Positions 30,089-38,035 of a DNA stretch of 64,000 bases are shown piece after piece (positions within the stretch are counted from its first letter, which is position 1; every line of letters begins with the position of its first letter). Under the pieces are notes generated by a model. The model saw nothing but the letters and a program-made list of their open reading frames with translations, did not search any database and had not been told where the DNA came from. Source of the DNA: Blastococcus sp. MG754426 (GTDB lineage Bacteria; Actinomycetota; Actinomycetes; Mycobacteriales; Geodermatophilaceae); NCBI RefSeq assembly GCF_021699055.1, contig NZ_SSXC01000031.1, positions 1 to 64,000 on the forward strand, read 5' to 3'. Position numbers and translations under genes: made by a program.

Positions 30089-30976
30089 TCAGCCTCCCTG
30101 GACGGCGGTGAGGGCACCGGCGCGCGCGGCGGCGGTGCGGAGGACCCGGCGGGTGAGTTCGTCGGCGAGGTGCCGCTTGTAGTCGACCGGCCCGCGGCCG
30201 TCCTCGACGGGCGCGCTGGCCGCGGCGGCCAGTCGTGCCGCCTCGGCGAAGAGCGCCTCGTCCGGACGCTGCCCCACCAGGACGGCGGCGGCCTCGACGG
30301 CCAGCCCCTCGAGCCCGAGGGCGGTCAGGCCGACGGCGGCCTCGGTGATCGCCCCGCCGTCGTCGAGCACCAGCGCGGCGCCGGCGGCGGCGACCGCCCA
30401 GTCCCCCACCCGGCGCTCCACCTTCTCGTAGGCGCTGCCCTGGCCGGCGCGGACCGGGAACCGCACCTCGGTGACGATCTCGTCCTGCGCGCAGGCCGTC
30501 TCGTAGGGCCCGCGGTGGAACTCCGGCATCGCGACGACCCGCTCGCCGTCCCGCCCGGCGATGACCACCTCGGCGCGCAGCACGTCGCAGACGGTGGTGA
30601 GGTCCTCGGCCGGGTCGGCCTGGGCCAGCGAGCCCCCGATCGTGCCGCGGTTGCGCACCACCGGGTCGGCGATCACCCGCTCGGCGTCGTGCACGATCGG
30701 GAACAGCCGTCCCACGACCTCGGAGCCCAGCAGCTCGGCGTGGCGGGTGAGCGCGCCGACGCGGAGGCGTCCGGGCTCCTCGGTGATGTGCCGCAGCTCG
30801 GCGACGTCGTTGATGTCGACCACCCAGTCGGGGCGGGCCAGCCGCAGCTTCATCATCGGGAGCAGGCTGTGGCCGCCGGCGACGAGCCGGGCCTCCTCCC
30901 CGTGACGCTCGAGCAGCTCGAGCGCCTCGGCGACGCTGGTCGCCCGCGCGTAGTCGAACGGAGCCGGGACCTGCAC
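30089..30976 (-). CDS. coxM: CO dehydrogenase medium (FAD) subunit
   Basis: A 295-residue FAD-binding subunit. The two family motifs that hold the FAD pyrophosphate are visible: VAGGHSLLPMMKLR near residues 32-45 and TIGGSLAQADPAEDL near 111-125. It begins with GTG (VQVPAPFDYARA), the normal length and start for CoxM. As first gene of the coxMSL order its upstream region, shared with a divergent LysR gene, carries the control elements described separately. Confidence 0.95.
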   Translation of the reverse strand: MQVPAPFDYARATSVAEALELLERHGEEARLVAGGHSLLPMMKLRLARPDWVVDINDVAELRHITEEPGRLRVGALTRHAELLGSEVVGRLFPIVHDAERVIADPVVRNRGTIGGSLAQADPAEDLTTVCDVLRAEVVIAGRDGERVVAMPEFHRGPYETACAQDEIVTEVRFPVRAGQGSAYEKVERRVGDWAVAAAGAALVLDDGGAITEAAVGLTALGLEGLAVEAAAVLVGQRPDEALFAEAARLAAAASAPVEDGRGPVDYKRHLADELTRRVLRTAAARAGALTAVQGG

Positions 30977-31035
30977 GGGGCCACCCCCTTCCCGAGGGCC
31001 CCGATGCCGGGGCCTGGTGCCGAGGGACCTTGTCG

Positions 31036-31049
31036 GTGATCCAGGTCAC
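31036..31049. promoter_or_regulatory. CRP/GlxR-like site upstream of coxM
   Basis: GTGA-N6-TCAC is a perfect match to the core of the actinobacterial CRP/GlxR consensus (TGTGA-N6-TCACA), centred about 66 bases before the coxM GTG. It abuts a TTGACA (31055-31050, minus strand) that could be a coxM -35, though the corresponding -10 is poor. Carbon-status control of CO oxidation would be consistent with known physiology but is inferred. Confidence 0.5.
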
Positions 31050-31056
31050 TGTCAAC

Positions 31057-31071
31057 ATCGAGATAACCGAT
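31057..31071. promoter_or_regulatory. LysR-type box (T-N11-A) between coxM and the LysR gene
   Basis: ATCG-N7-CGAT contains the T-N11-A dyad (31058-31070) typical of LysR binding sites. It lies 20 bases before the divergent LysR gene and about 80 before coxM, the usual place for a shared autoregulation and activation site. Confidence 0.5.
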
Positions 31072-31090
31072 CGCTTACGAGGGTCGCCCG

Positions 31091-32044
31091 ATGACGTTCA
31101 CGCAGTTGCGGGCCTTCGCCCTGGTGGCCGAGCTGGGGTCGCTGCGGGCCGCCGCCGCGGCGCTCGGCGTGAGCGAACCGGCGGTCTCGGCGGCGGTGTC
31201 CGCGCTGCGGAGCGACCTCGGCGACCCGCTGTTCCGCAGGACCGGCACCGGGATCGCCCTGACCCCGGGCGGGCGCGCGCTGGCGGTCCGCGCCCGCGAG
31301 CTGGTGCGGCTGGCCGAGCGGACCCGGCGGGAGGTGGCGACGGCGACCTCGACCGACCGCCTCCGCGTGCTGGCGACGCCCTCGTGCGCCGAGCACGTCG
31401 CCGGCGCCGTGCTGGACGCCTTCACCCGCCGGGTCGCGGGCGCGGGGATCGAGCTCACCACCGGGTCGACCGACTGCGCCGCGACCGCCCTGGCCGACGG
31501 TGACGCCGACGTCGTCCTGGGCGTGCGGCCCGCCCCCGCACCGGGGCAGGTGCTCGAGCCGGTGCCGTTCCTGCGGTACCGGCGGGTCGTCGTCGCCGCG
31601 CCGGGGCACCCGCTCGCCCCCCGCACCCGGCTCCGGGTCGAGGAGCTGGCCGCGGCCCGGTGGCTGACCGGGCCGGCCGGGCTGGAGCCGGGCAGCGAGG
31701 AGGAGCGGTGGGCCGCCGCCGGGGGGTCCCCGCCCGACGTCGAGCGGTGCGAGAGCGAGGCCGCCGCGCTGGCGGCGGTGCTGCGCGGGCGGGGCGTGCT
31801 GCTGGCCCTGGCCCACGCCGTCCGCGAGCGGGTCGCCCGGGGGGCCCTGGTCCGGCTGCCGGTCGAGGGCACCCCGGTGAGCGGGCTGTGGTGGGCGACC
31901 GTGCCGGGCGAGGGCCGCGCCGTCGCCGCCGCCCGGGCGCTGCAACGCTTCCTCACGACGCCGGACGCGACCAGCGCGCTGCTGGCCCGGCCCGAGCGCC
32001 GCGACCGACCCCGGCCGACCGTGCGTGTGGAGCTGTGGAGCTAG
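31091..32044 (+). CDS. LysR-family transcriptional regulator, probable cox regulator
   Basis: A 317-residue LysR regulator. The N-terminal winged helix (FTQLRAFALVAELGSLRAAA, recognition region VSEPAVSAAVSALR, then DPLFRR and LTPGGRAL) is complete, followed by a periplasmic-binding-protein-like effector domain. It is divergent from coxM with a T-N11-A box between them, so it probably activates the cox operon; CO or a redox state as effector is not known. Its TAG stop lies within a CTAG shared with the stop of the convergent small gene. Confidence 0.85.
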   Translation: MTFTQLRAFALVAELGSLRAAAAALGVSEPAVSAAVSALRSDLGDPLFRRTGTGIALTPGGRALAVRARELVRLAERTRREVATATSTDRLRVLATPSCAEHVAGAVLDAFTRRVAGAGIELTTGSTDCAATALADGDADVVLGVRPAPAPGQVLEPVPFLRYRRVVVAAPGHPLAPRTRLRVEELAAARWLTGPAGLEPGSEEERWAAAGGSPPDVERCESEAAALAAVLRGRGVLLALAHAVRERVARGALVRLPVEGTPVSGLWWATVPGEGRAVAAARALQRFLTTPDATSALLARPERRDRPRPTVRVELWS

Positions 32045-32295
32045 GCCGACGGGCCGGTCGACCGGTGCCGGCCCGGTCCGCCGTCGCCCAGCACGACCTG
32101 CCCCTCGGTCATCTCCGGGTCGCCGCGGCGCTGCTCGACGGGGGCCTGGCCGGTGGTGTTCCCCGCCCCGCGGTCGTGCCCCTCCTGGACGGCGCTGCCG
32201 TGTTCGGCGACCCGGATCGCCTCGGCGACGTCGTCCCCGCTGCGGGCGTGGTCGGGCGCGGTGCCGCCCGTGGCCGGCTCTGCTGGATCGGTCAT
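32041..32295 (-). CDS. Small hydrophilic protein of unknown function (84 aa)
   Basis: An 84-residue charged protein without membrane segments, beginning MTDPAEPATGG and rich in Gly, Glu, Asp, Arg and Pro. It looks largely disordered and no family is recognised. The ATG has CGGAGGTTGCC directly upstream, which makes it a credible gene despite its composition. It is convergent with the LysR gene and shares four bases at the stops. The coiled-coil gene lies 70 bases upstream in the same direction. Confidence 0.6.
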   Translation of the reverse strand: MTDPAEPATGGTAPDHARSGDDVAEAIRVAEHGSAVQEGHDRGAGNTTGQAPVEQRRGDPEMTEGQVVLGDGGPGRHRSTGPSA

Positions 32296-32365
32296 GGCAA
32301 CCTCCGCGCGACGTCGGGCGTGTGCGGGCAGTGTCGCGGCGGAGCCCGGGACCGGCAAGGTGCCG

Positions 32366-33316
32366 TCAGCCCCCGCCGAGCTCCCGGAGCCGGGCGAGGG
32401 CGCGGTCACGGGACTCGGCCGCCTCGGTGGCGTCCCGCTCCGCCGCGGCCCGGCGGCGCTCCTCCCGCCGCAGCGCCGCCGCCGCGTCGCCCGCCTGCCG
32501 CTCGGCCTCGGCCAGCTCGTCGGCCAGCTCCTCCACGCGGGCCCGCAGCTCCTGCTCGCGGCTGGCCAGCTCCCGGGTGGCGCGGCGGTGCTCCTCCAGC
32601 ACCTCGTCGGCGGCCCGGGCGGCCGCCTCCGCCCGGTCGGCCGCCTCCCGGGCCGCGGCCAGCTCCCGCTGCCGCTTCTCCTCGGCGGCCCGGCGGCGCT
32701 CCTCCTGCTCGCGCACCCGCCGGTCGGCTGCCGGCTCCCCCGCCCGCTTCCCGGTCGTGGCGGCCTCGGCCGGGCGGGCGGCGGGGCGCTCGGTGCGCTG
32801 CGGGCGGGGCGGGTGCACCAGCCGGAGGTCGGGCCTGGCGCCCGTCGTCCCCAGCCCGCTGTACGACATCGGCGAGGTGAGCCGGCCGGTGAGCAGCGCC
32901 CGGCCGGCGTCCGGGTCGGACATCGCCGCCCGCAGCGTCTCCTCGACCTGCGTCGCCACCGAGGTGCTGACCGGGTGGCCGGCGGCGTGCGCCAGCGCCC
33001 GTGCCTGACGGGTCAGGGCCGTCAGCAGCCGGCGCCGCTGCACGTCGAGCGCCCGGAGCTGGTCGCCCGCCAGGCCCTCCTGCGCTTCCCGGAGCAGGTC
33101 GCCCAGCTCGACGAGGCCCTCGATCTCGGCGCGCTGCTCGCGGACGAGCAGGTTGCAGGCCCAGGCGGCGGCCGAGGCCTTGGGCAGCGCGCCGATCTCC
33201 TTGGCAAGGGCCTTGTCGCCTGCGGCCTTCGCCTCGTCCTGGCGCTGCGTGCGCAGGGCGACGAACTCCTCGGGCGGGACGGCGTACAGCTCGTCGGCCA
33301 CCTCGTCGAGATCCAC
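32366..33316 (-). CDS. Coiled-coil protein of unknown function
   Basis: A 316-residue protein. The N-terminal third (LDEVADELYAVPPEEFVALR, AAAWACNLLVRE) is a compact helical region; a Pro/Arg linker follows at about 160-200, and residues 200-315 are a long, highly charged Glu/Arg/Ala coiled coil. Proteins of this layout are common, uncharacterised single genes in high-GC actinobacteria. The GTG start has GGGGAGGGCC upstream. An 18-bp hairpin separates it from the arsI gene. Confidence 0.75.
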   Translation of the reverse strand: MDLDEVADELYAVPPEEFVALRTQRQDEAKAAGDKALAKEIGALPKASAAAWACNLLVREQRAEIEGLVELGDLLREAQEGLAGDQLRALDVQRRRLLTALTRQARALAHAAGHPVSTSVATQVEETLRAAMSDPDAGRALLTGRLTSPMSYSGLGTTGARPDLRLVHPPRPQRTERPAARPAEAATTGKRAGEPAADRRVREQEERRRAAEEKRQRELAAAREAADRAEAAARAADEVLEEHRRATRELASREQELRARVEELADELAEAERQAGDAAAALRREERRRAAAERDATEAAESRDRALARLRELGGG

Positions 33317-33332
33317 GGCCCTCCCCGTGCTG

Positions 33333-33371
33333 CGAACTCGTGGTGGTCAGGCGCTGACCACCACGAGTTCG
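33333..33371 (-). terminator. Strong hairpin terminator downstream of arsI
   Basis: An 18-bp perfect stem (33333-33350 with 33354-33371, arm CGAACTCGTGGTGGTCAG) with a three-base loop starts 22 bases after the arsI stop and ends 17 bases before the coiled-coil gene. It likely insulates the two minus-strand genes. Confidence 0.65.
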
Positions 33372-33392
33372 TAGCACTCGCGGCGGGCGGCG

Positions 33393-33860
33393 TCAGCAGC
33401 AGGCGGCGGCCGGCTGGGCCTCCGTCCGGCAGCAGCTGCCGTCGCCGGCGACGTCGGCGAGCTCGGGCTCGGTGCGGCCCTCCAGGTCCGGGCGCGCGTC
33501 GGCCGTGACGGTGTAGACCTCCCACGGTTCCCCGCCCGGGCCGGTCACCCACACCTTGTCCTGGACGGCGTAGCAGCAGGTGGTGCCGTCCTCGACCCGC
33601 GTCGCCAGCCCGGCGTCGGCCAGCCGGCCGGTCGCGGCGCCGACCTCCTCCGGGGAGGCGACCTCGACGCCGAGGTGGTCCATGCGGGTGGGTTCCCCCG
33701 CCCGGCCCTCGAGCAGCACCAGCTTCAGCGGCGGCTCGACGACGGCGAAGTTGGCGTAGCCGGGCCGCCGCTTGGCCGGGACGGTGTCGAACAGCCGCGA
33801 GTAGAAGTCGACGGCGGCGTCGAGGTCGGCGACGCGGAGGGCGAGCTGGACACGGGACAC
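33393..33860 (-). CDS. arsI: ArsI/CadI-family metalloenzyme (organoarsenical C-As lyase-like)
   Basis: A 155-residue vicinal-oxygen-chelate protein. It has the metal ligand positions of ArsI (Gln5 in RVQLALRV, His62 in RMDHLGVEV, Glu114 in EPWEVYT) and the vicinal pair Cys95-Cys96 in TTCCYAVQDKVWV that binds trivalent organoarsenicals. Further Cys residues near the C-terminus (SCC, AACC) may bind metals. ArsI cleaves the carbon-arsenic bond of MAs(III); CadI relatives respond to cadmium. It is divergent from arsR, which supports the arsenic role. The GTG has GGAGGTTCCC upstream. Confidence 0.85.
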   Translation of the reverse strand: MSRVQLALRVADLDAAVDFYSRLFDTVPAKRRPGYANFAVVEPPLKLVLLEGRAGEPTRMDHLGVEVASPEEVGAATGRLADAGLATRVEDGTTCCYAVQDKVWVTGPGGEPWEVYTVTADARPDLEGRTEPELADVAGDGSCCRTEAQPAAACC

Positions 33861-33933
33861 GGGAACCTCCTGGGACGTAGGACATAGACGGACGTCGATG
33901 TCTGAACGCAGAATGAACACCTTGTATCGATGC

Positions 33934-33963
33934 TTGTCAATACGATGTCCATCGTTACGATGG
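33934..33963 (+). promoter_or_regulatory. arsR promoter with overlapping ArsR-type operator
   Basis: TTGTCA (33934-33939) and TACGAT (33956-33961) are separated by 16 bases. The perfect inverted repeat CCATCGT-T-ACGATGG (33949-33963) covers the -10, and a related TATCGATG lies just upstream. This arrangement fits repression by ArsR of its own operon and possibly of divergent arsI. Confidence 0.6.
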
Positions 33964-33990
33964 CCGTCGACACCTCACGAAGGAGCACCG

Positions 33991-34329
33991 ATGAGCGATC
34001 CGGCCCTGGCCTGCTGCACCCCGTTGTCCGGCACGGCGATGTCCGCCGAGCAGGCCGAGCAGGTCGCCCCCCTCCTCAAGGCGCTGGCCGACCCGGTCCG
34101 CCTGCGGCTGATGAGCCTCATCGCCTCCAGCGCCAGCGGTGACGCCTGCGTCTGCGACCTGAACGACGCCTTCGACCTCACCCAGGCCACGATCAGCCAC
34201 CACCTGAAGGTGCTGCACTCGGCCGGGCTGCTCGACCGGGAGAAGCGCGGGGTGTGGGTGTACTACGCCGTCCGCCCCACCGCGCTGCGCGCCGTCGCCG
34301 GCCTCTTCGAGACGGCGGTGCCCGCGTGA
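33991..34329 (+). CDS. arsR: ArsR-family arsenic-responsive repressor
   Basis: A 112-residue ArsR/SmtB repressor. It has an N-terminal Cys pair (LACCTPL), the winged helix LLKALADPVRLRLMSLI and TQATISHHLKVLHSAGLL, and a metal-site CVCDL before the recognition helix. As(III) binding to these cysteines should release DNA. The ATG has GAAGGAGCACCG upstream. It heads the plus-strand ars genes; acr3 follows after 73 bases. Confidence 0.92.
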   Translation: MSDPALACCTPLSGTAMSAEQAEQVAPLLKALADPVRLRLMSLIASSASGDACVCDLNDAFDLTQATISHHLKVLHSAGLLDREKRGVWVYYAVRPTALRAVAGLFETAVPA

Positions 34330-34402
34330 GCCGGCTCGCGAGCCCACCCACGAGCAGAGCAGCGCTGCGAACGCGGCCGACGGGCGCCGGCGAGGAGGAC
34401 TC

Positions 34403-35527
34403 GTGAGCGACGCCGTCCGGGAGACCGCCCGCCCCGATGCCCCGGCCGACGCGCCCGTCCTGCAGAAGCTGTCCACCCTCGACCGGTTCCTGCCGGTGTG
34501 GATCATCGCCGCGATGGCGCTCGGGCTCGCGCTGGGCCGCTGGGTGCCGGGCCTGGACGACGCGCTGAGCGCGGTCGAGGTGGGCGACGTCAGCCTGCCG
34601 ATCGCGATCGGCCTGCTCCTGATGATGTACCCGGTGCTGGCCAAGGTCCGGTACTCCGAGCTGGACCGGGTCACCGGCGACCGGAAGCTCCTCGCCGCCT
34701 CCCTGGTGCTCAACTGGCTGCTCGGCCCGGCGCTGATGTTCGCCCTGGCGTGGCTGCTGCTCCCGGACCTGCCCGAGTACCGGACCGGGCTGATCATCGT
34801 GGGCCTGGCCCGCTGCATCGCGATGGTGCTGATCTGGAACGACCTGTCCTGCGGCGACCGGGAGGCAGGCGCCGTCCTGGTGGCGATCAACTCGGTGTTC
34901 CAGATCCTCGCCTTCGCCCTCCTGGGCTGGTTCTACCTGCAGGTGCTGCCCGGCTGGCTGGGGCTGGCCACCACATCCGCGGAGTTCAGCTTCTGGGCGA
35001 TCGTGCTCTCGGTGCTGGTGTTCCTCGGCATCCCGCTGCTGGCCGGCTTCCTCACCCGCACGATCGGCGAGCGCCGCAGGGGCCGCGCCTGGTACGAGGG
35101 CAGGTTCCTGCCGCGCATCGGCCCGGTCGCCCTCTACGGCCTGCTGTTCACGATCGTGATGCTGTTCGCGCTGCAGGGCGATGCGATCACCTCCCGGCCC
35201 TGGGACGTCGCCCGCATCGCCCTGCCGCTGCTCGCCTACTTCGTCCTCATGTTCGGCGGTTCGTTCCTGCTGGGCATGCGGCTGCGCCTCGGCTACGCGA
35301 AGACGGCGACGCTCGCGTTCACCGCGGCCGGCAACAACTTCGAGCTCGCCATCGCCGTCGCCATCGGCACGTTCGGCGTCACCAGCGGGCAGGCGCTCGC
35401 CGGCGTCGTCGGACCGCTCATCGAGGTACCGGTCCTGGTCGCGCTCGTCTACGTCTCGCTGTGGGCCGCTCGCCGCTGGTTCCCCGGCGACCCGACCGTC
35501 CCCACGACCGCCAGGAGCACCCGATGA
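34403..35527 (+). CDS. acr3: Arsenite efflux permease Acr3
   Basis: A 374-residue membrane transporter with about ten helices. The essential cysteine of the family is Cys138 in GLARCIAMVLIWNDL, and the second conserved region GNNFELAIAVAIGTFG carries the functional glutamate. It exports As(III) using the proton-motive force. The GTG start has GAGGAGGACTC upstream. Its stop overlaps the ATG of the next gene, an arsenate reductase (ATGA). Confidence 0.95.
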   Translation: MSDAVRETARPDAPADAPVLQKLSTLDRFLPVWIIAAMALGLALGRWVPGLDDALSAVEVGDVSLPIAIGLLLMMYPVLAKVRYSELDRVTGDRKLLAASLVLNWLLGPALMFALAWLLLPDLPEYRTGLIIVGLARCIAMVLIWNDLSCGDREAGAVLVAINSVFQILAFALLGWFYLQVLPGWLGLATTSAEFSFWAIVLSVLVFLGIPLLAGFLTRTIGERRRGRAWYEGRFLPRIGPVALYGLLFTIVMLFALQGDAITSRPWDVARIALPLLAYFVLMFGGSFLLGMRLRLGYAKTATLAFTAAGNNFELAIAVAIGTFGVTSGQALAGVVGPLIEVPVLVALVYVSLWAARRWFPGDPTVPTTARSTR

Positions 35528-36174
35528 CGCCGACCGGCTCCCCCGCCGGGGTCCCCGGGCTGCTGGACCCGGACGTGCTGCTGCGACGCCACGTCGAGGA
35601 CCTCGCCGCCCGCTTCGCCGGGATGGTGAGCCCGGAGACCGTCGAGCGGATGGTCTTCGAGTCCTACGCCGCCCTCGGGCGCACCGCCCGGGTCACGGCC
35701 CACCTGCCGGTGCTCACCTGCCGGTTCGCCACCGAGCGGCTGACCGCGCTCGCCCAGGCCAAGGGGGTGCTGGCCAAGGACGGACCCGAGGTGCTCTTCG
35801 TCTGCGTCCACAATGCCGGCCGGTCCCAGATGGCCGCCGCGATGGTCGACCACCTCTCGGAGGGGCGGGTGCACGTCCGCTCCGCCGGCTCCATGCCCGC
35901 CGACACGGTCGACCCCGTCGTCCTCGAGGTGCTCACCGCGCGCGGCATGACGGTGACCGACGCCTTCCCCAAGCCGTTGACCGACGACGTCGTCCGGGCC
36001 GCCGACGTGGTGGTCACCATGGGCTGCGGCGACGCCTGCCCCGTCTACCCGGGCAAGCGCTACCTGGACTGGGACGTCGCCGACCCGGCAGGCCGGGACC
36101 GGGCCGCGGTGGAGTCCATCGCCGCAGACATCGAGACACGTGTGCGGCGGCTGCTCGCCGAGCTCGGGGCATGA
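35524..36174 (+). CDS. arsC: Arsenate reductase with N-terminal helical domain
   Basis: A 216-residue protein. Residues 1-80 form a helical domain seen in actinobacterial arsenate reductases, with a three-helix dimerisation role inferred. Residues 88-216 are a low-molecular-weight phosphatase-type reductase with the P-loop CVHNAGRS (Cys94, Arg100) and the thiol pair Cys168 and Cys172 in MGCGDACPVYPGKR. It reduces arsenate to arsenite, in actinobacteria usually with mycothiol/mycoredoxin. It overlaps acr3 and the following flavoenzyme gene by four bases each. Confidence 0.92.
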   Translation: MTPTGSPAGVPGLLDPDVLLRRHVEDLAARFAGMVSPETVERMVFESYAALGRTARVTAHLPVLTCRFATERLTALAQAKGVLAKDGPEVLFVCVHNAGRSQMAAAMVDHLSEGRVHVRSAGSMPADTVDPVVLEVLTARGMTVTDAFPKPLTDDVVRAADVVVTMGCGDACPVYPGKRYLDWDVADPAGRDRAAVESIAADIETRVRRLLAELGA

Positions 36175-37601
36175 CCCGTCGCCTGCTGGTCATCGGTGGC
36201 AGCGACGCCGGCATCTCCGCCGCCCTCCGCGCCCGGGAGCTCGACCCGTCGGCGCAGGTCACCGTCGTGGTGGCCGACGCCTACGCCAACTTCTCCATCT
36301 GCGGGATCCCCTACCACGTCTCCGGGGACGTGCCGCGCTGGCAGTCCCTCGCGCACCGCACGGCCGCCGACCTCGAGGCGGCGGGACTGACCGTCCGGCC
36401 GAGCACACGGGCCACCGCCATCGACGTGCCCGGGCGGTGCGTCGCCGTGACCGGGCCCGACGGCGGAACGGAGCTGCTGCCCTACGACGAGCTGGTCGTG
36501 GGGACCGGCGCCCGCCCGGCCCTCCCGGCGATCACGGGCCTCGCCGACCTGGGACCGGCCGACGGCGTGCACCTGCTGCACACGATCGACGACACCCATG
36601 CCCTCGTGGCCGGCCTCCAGGAACGCCGGGTCCGCTCGGCGCTGGTCGTGGGCGCCGGCTACATCGGCGTGGAGATGGCCGAGGCGTTGGTCGCCCGCGG
36701 CATCGCCACCACCGTGGCGCAGCGTCCCGCCGAGGTGCTCACCACCGTGGACCCCGGGCTGGGTGCCCTCGTCCGCGCCGAGATGGCGGCGCACGGCGTG
36801 GAGGTGCTCACCGGCACCGGCGTCACCGGCCTCACCCGCACCGCCGACGGACGCATCGCCGCGACGGCCGGCGGCGGCGGGCTCGACCGCTCCTTCGACC
36901 TCGTGCTCGTCGCTTCCGGCGTGCGTCCCGACGTGGACCTCCTCGTGGACGCCGGCGCCCGGACCGGAGCCGGGGGCGCGGTGGTCGTCGACGAGACGAT
37001 GGCCACCGGCCTGCCGCACGTCCGGGCGGCCGGGGACTGCGTGGTCACCCACCACCGCCTGCTCGGCACCACCTACCTGCCGCTGGGCACCACCGCCCAC
37101 AAGCAGGGCCGTGTCGCCGGCGCCAACGCCGTCGGCGGGGACGCGCGCTTCGCCGGCAGCGTCGGCACCCAGGTCGTGAAGGTCTTCGGCCTGGTGGCCG
37201 CCCGCACCGGGCTGCTCGCGCACGAGGCGGTCGCCGCCGGCTTCCGCCCGGTCACCACCGAGACGCTCGTGGACGACCACAAGGCGTACTACCCGGGCGC
37301 TCGGCCGATCACGATCCGCATCACCGCGGACGCCGGCACGGGGCGGCTGCTCGGCGCCCAGCTCGTCGGCCGGCTGGGCAGCGAGGTGGCCAAGCGCGCC
37401 GACGTCTACGCCACCGCGCTGTTCCACGGCATGACCGTCGAGGGCATGGCCGACCTCGACCTGACCTACACCCCGCCGCTGGGCTCGCCCTGGGACGCCG
37501 TGCAGATGGCAGCCCAGGCGTGGACCCGCGAGCACCGCCCTGCACCCACCACCCGATCCACCCCGGCCGACCCGGCCGCACGTCCGAGGAGAACCCCGTG
37601 A
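36171..37601 (+). CDS. CoA-disulfide-reductase/NADH-oxidase-like flavoprotein
   Basis: A 476-residue FAD- and NAD(P)H-dependent pyridine-nucleotide-disulfide oxidoreductase. The N-terminal FAD fold is LLVIGGSDAGISAALRA, the single redox cysteine is Cys44 in FSICGIPYHVSG, the NAD fold is ALVVGAGYIGVEMAEAL, and the C-terminal dimerisation domain is present with DLTYTPPLGSPWDAVQ. This one-cysteine type includes CoA-disulfide reductases and NADH oxidases. Its position between two arsC genes, with overlaps on both sides, suggests a thiol-reducing role in arsenate reduction, which is an inference. Confidence 0.85.
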   Translation: MTRRLLVIGGSDAGISAALRARELDPSAQVTVVVADAYANFSICGIPYHVSGDVPRWQSLAHRTAADLEAAGLTVRPSTRATAIDVPGRCVAVTGPDGGTELLPYDELVVGTGARPALPAITGLADLGPADGVHLLHTIDDTHALVAGLQERRVRSALVVGAGYIGVEMAEALVARGIATTVAQRPAEVLTTVDPGLGALVRAEMAAHGVEVLTGTGVTGLTRTADGRIAATAGGGGLDRSFDLVLVASGVRPDVDLLVDAGARTGAGGAVVVDETMATGLPHVRAAGDCVVTHHRLLGTTYLPLGTTAHKQGRVAGANAVGGDARFAGSVGTQVVKVFGLVAARTGLLAHEAVAAGFRPVTTETLVDDHKAYYPGARPITIRITADAGTGRLLGAQLVGRLGSEVAKRADVYATALFHGMTVEGMADLDLTYTPPLGSPWDAVQMAAQAWTREHRPAPTTRSTPADPAARPRRTP

Positions 37602-38011
37602 GCCACCGCCCCAGCGTCCTGTTCGTCTGCGTGCACAACGCCGGCCGTTCGCAGATGGCCGCCGGCTGGCTGCGCCACCTCGGCGGCGACGCCGTCGAGG
37701 TCCGCTCGGCCGGCTCGCTGCCCGGCGAGCAGGTCAACCCCGCCGCGGTCCAGGCGATGGCCGAGGTCGGCATCGACATCTCCGACCAGCGCCCCAAGGT
37801 GCTCACCACCGACGCCGTCGAGGCCTCCGACGTGGTGATCACCATGGGCTGCGGCGACGCGTGCCCGGTCTTCCCCGGCAAGCGCTACCTGGACTGGCCG
37901 CTGGATGACCCGGCCGGCCAGGGCGTCGAGGCGGTGCGGCCGATCCGCGACGAGATCGAGCGGCGCATCCGCGGGCTGCTCGCCGAGCTCGGGGCCGGCT
38001 CCGCCGCCTGA
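37598..38011 (+). CDS. arsC: Arsenate reductase, single-domain
   Basis: A 137-residue low-molecular-weight phosphatase-type arsenate reductase, similar to the C-terminal domain of the gene at 35524. It has Cys11-x5-Arg17 in FVCVHNAGRSQMA, and Cys85 and Cys89 in MGCGDACPVFPGKR. The two ArsC proteins share the MGCGDACP and PGKRYLDW blocks, indicating paralogy, but this copy lacks the helical domain. The GTG has CGAGGAGAACCCC upstream and overlaps the flavoprotein stop. It is the last gene of the ars operon. Confidence 0.92.
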   Translation: MSHRPSVLFVCVHNAGRSQMAAGWLRHLGGDAVEVRSAGSLPGEQVNPAAVQAMAEVGIDISDQRPKVLTTDAVEASDVVITMGCGDACPVFPGKRYLDWPLDDPAGQGVEAVRPIRDEIERRIRGLLAELGAGSAA

Positions 38012-38015
38012 GCAC

Positions 38016-38035
38016 CGGCCGGCCGGGTCCGGCCG
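38016..38035. terminator. Short hairpin between ars operon and catabolic island
   Basis: CGGCCGG (38016-38022) pairs with CCGGCCG (38029-38035) around a six-base loop in the 24-base gap between the converging arsC and M24-family genes. Confidence 0.4.
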
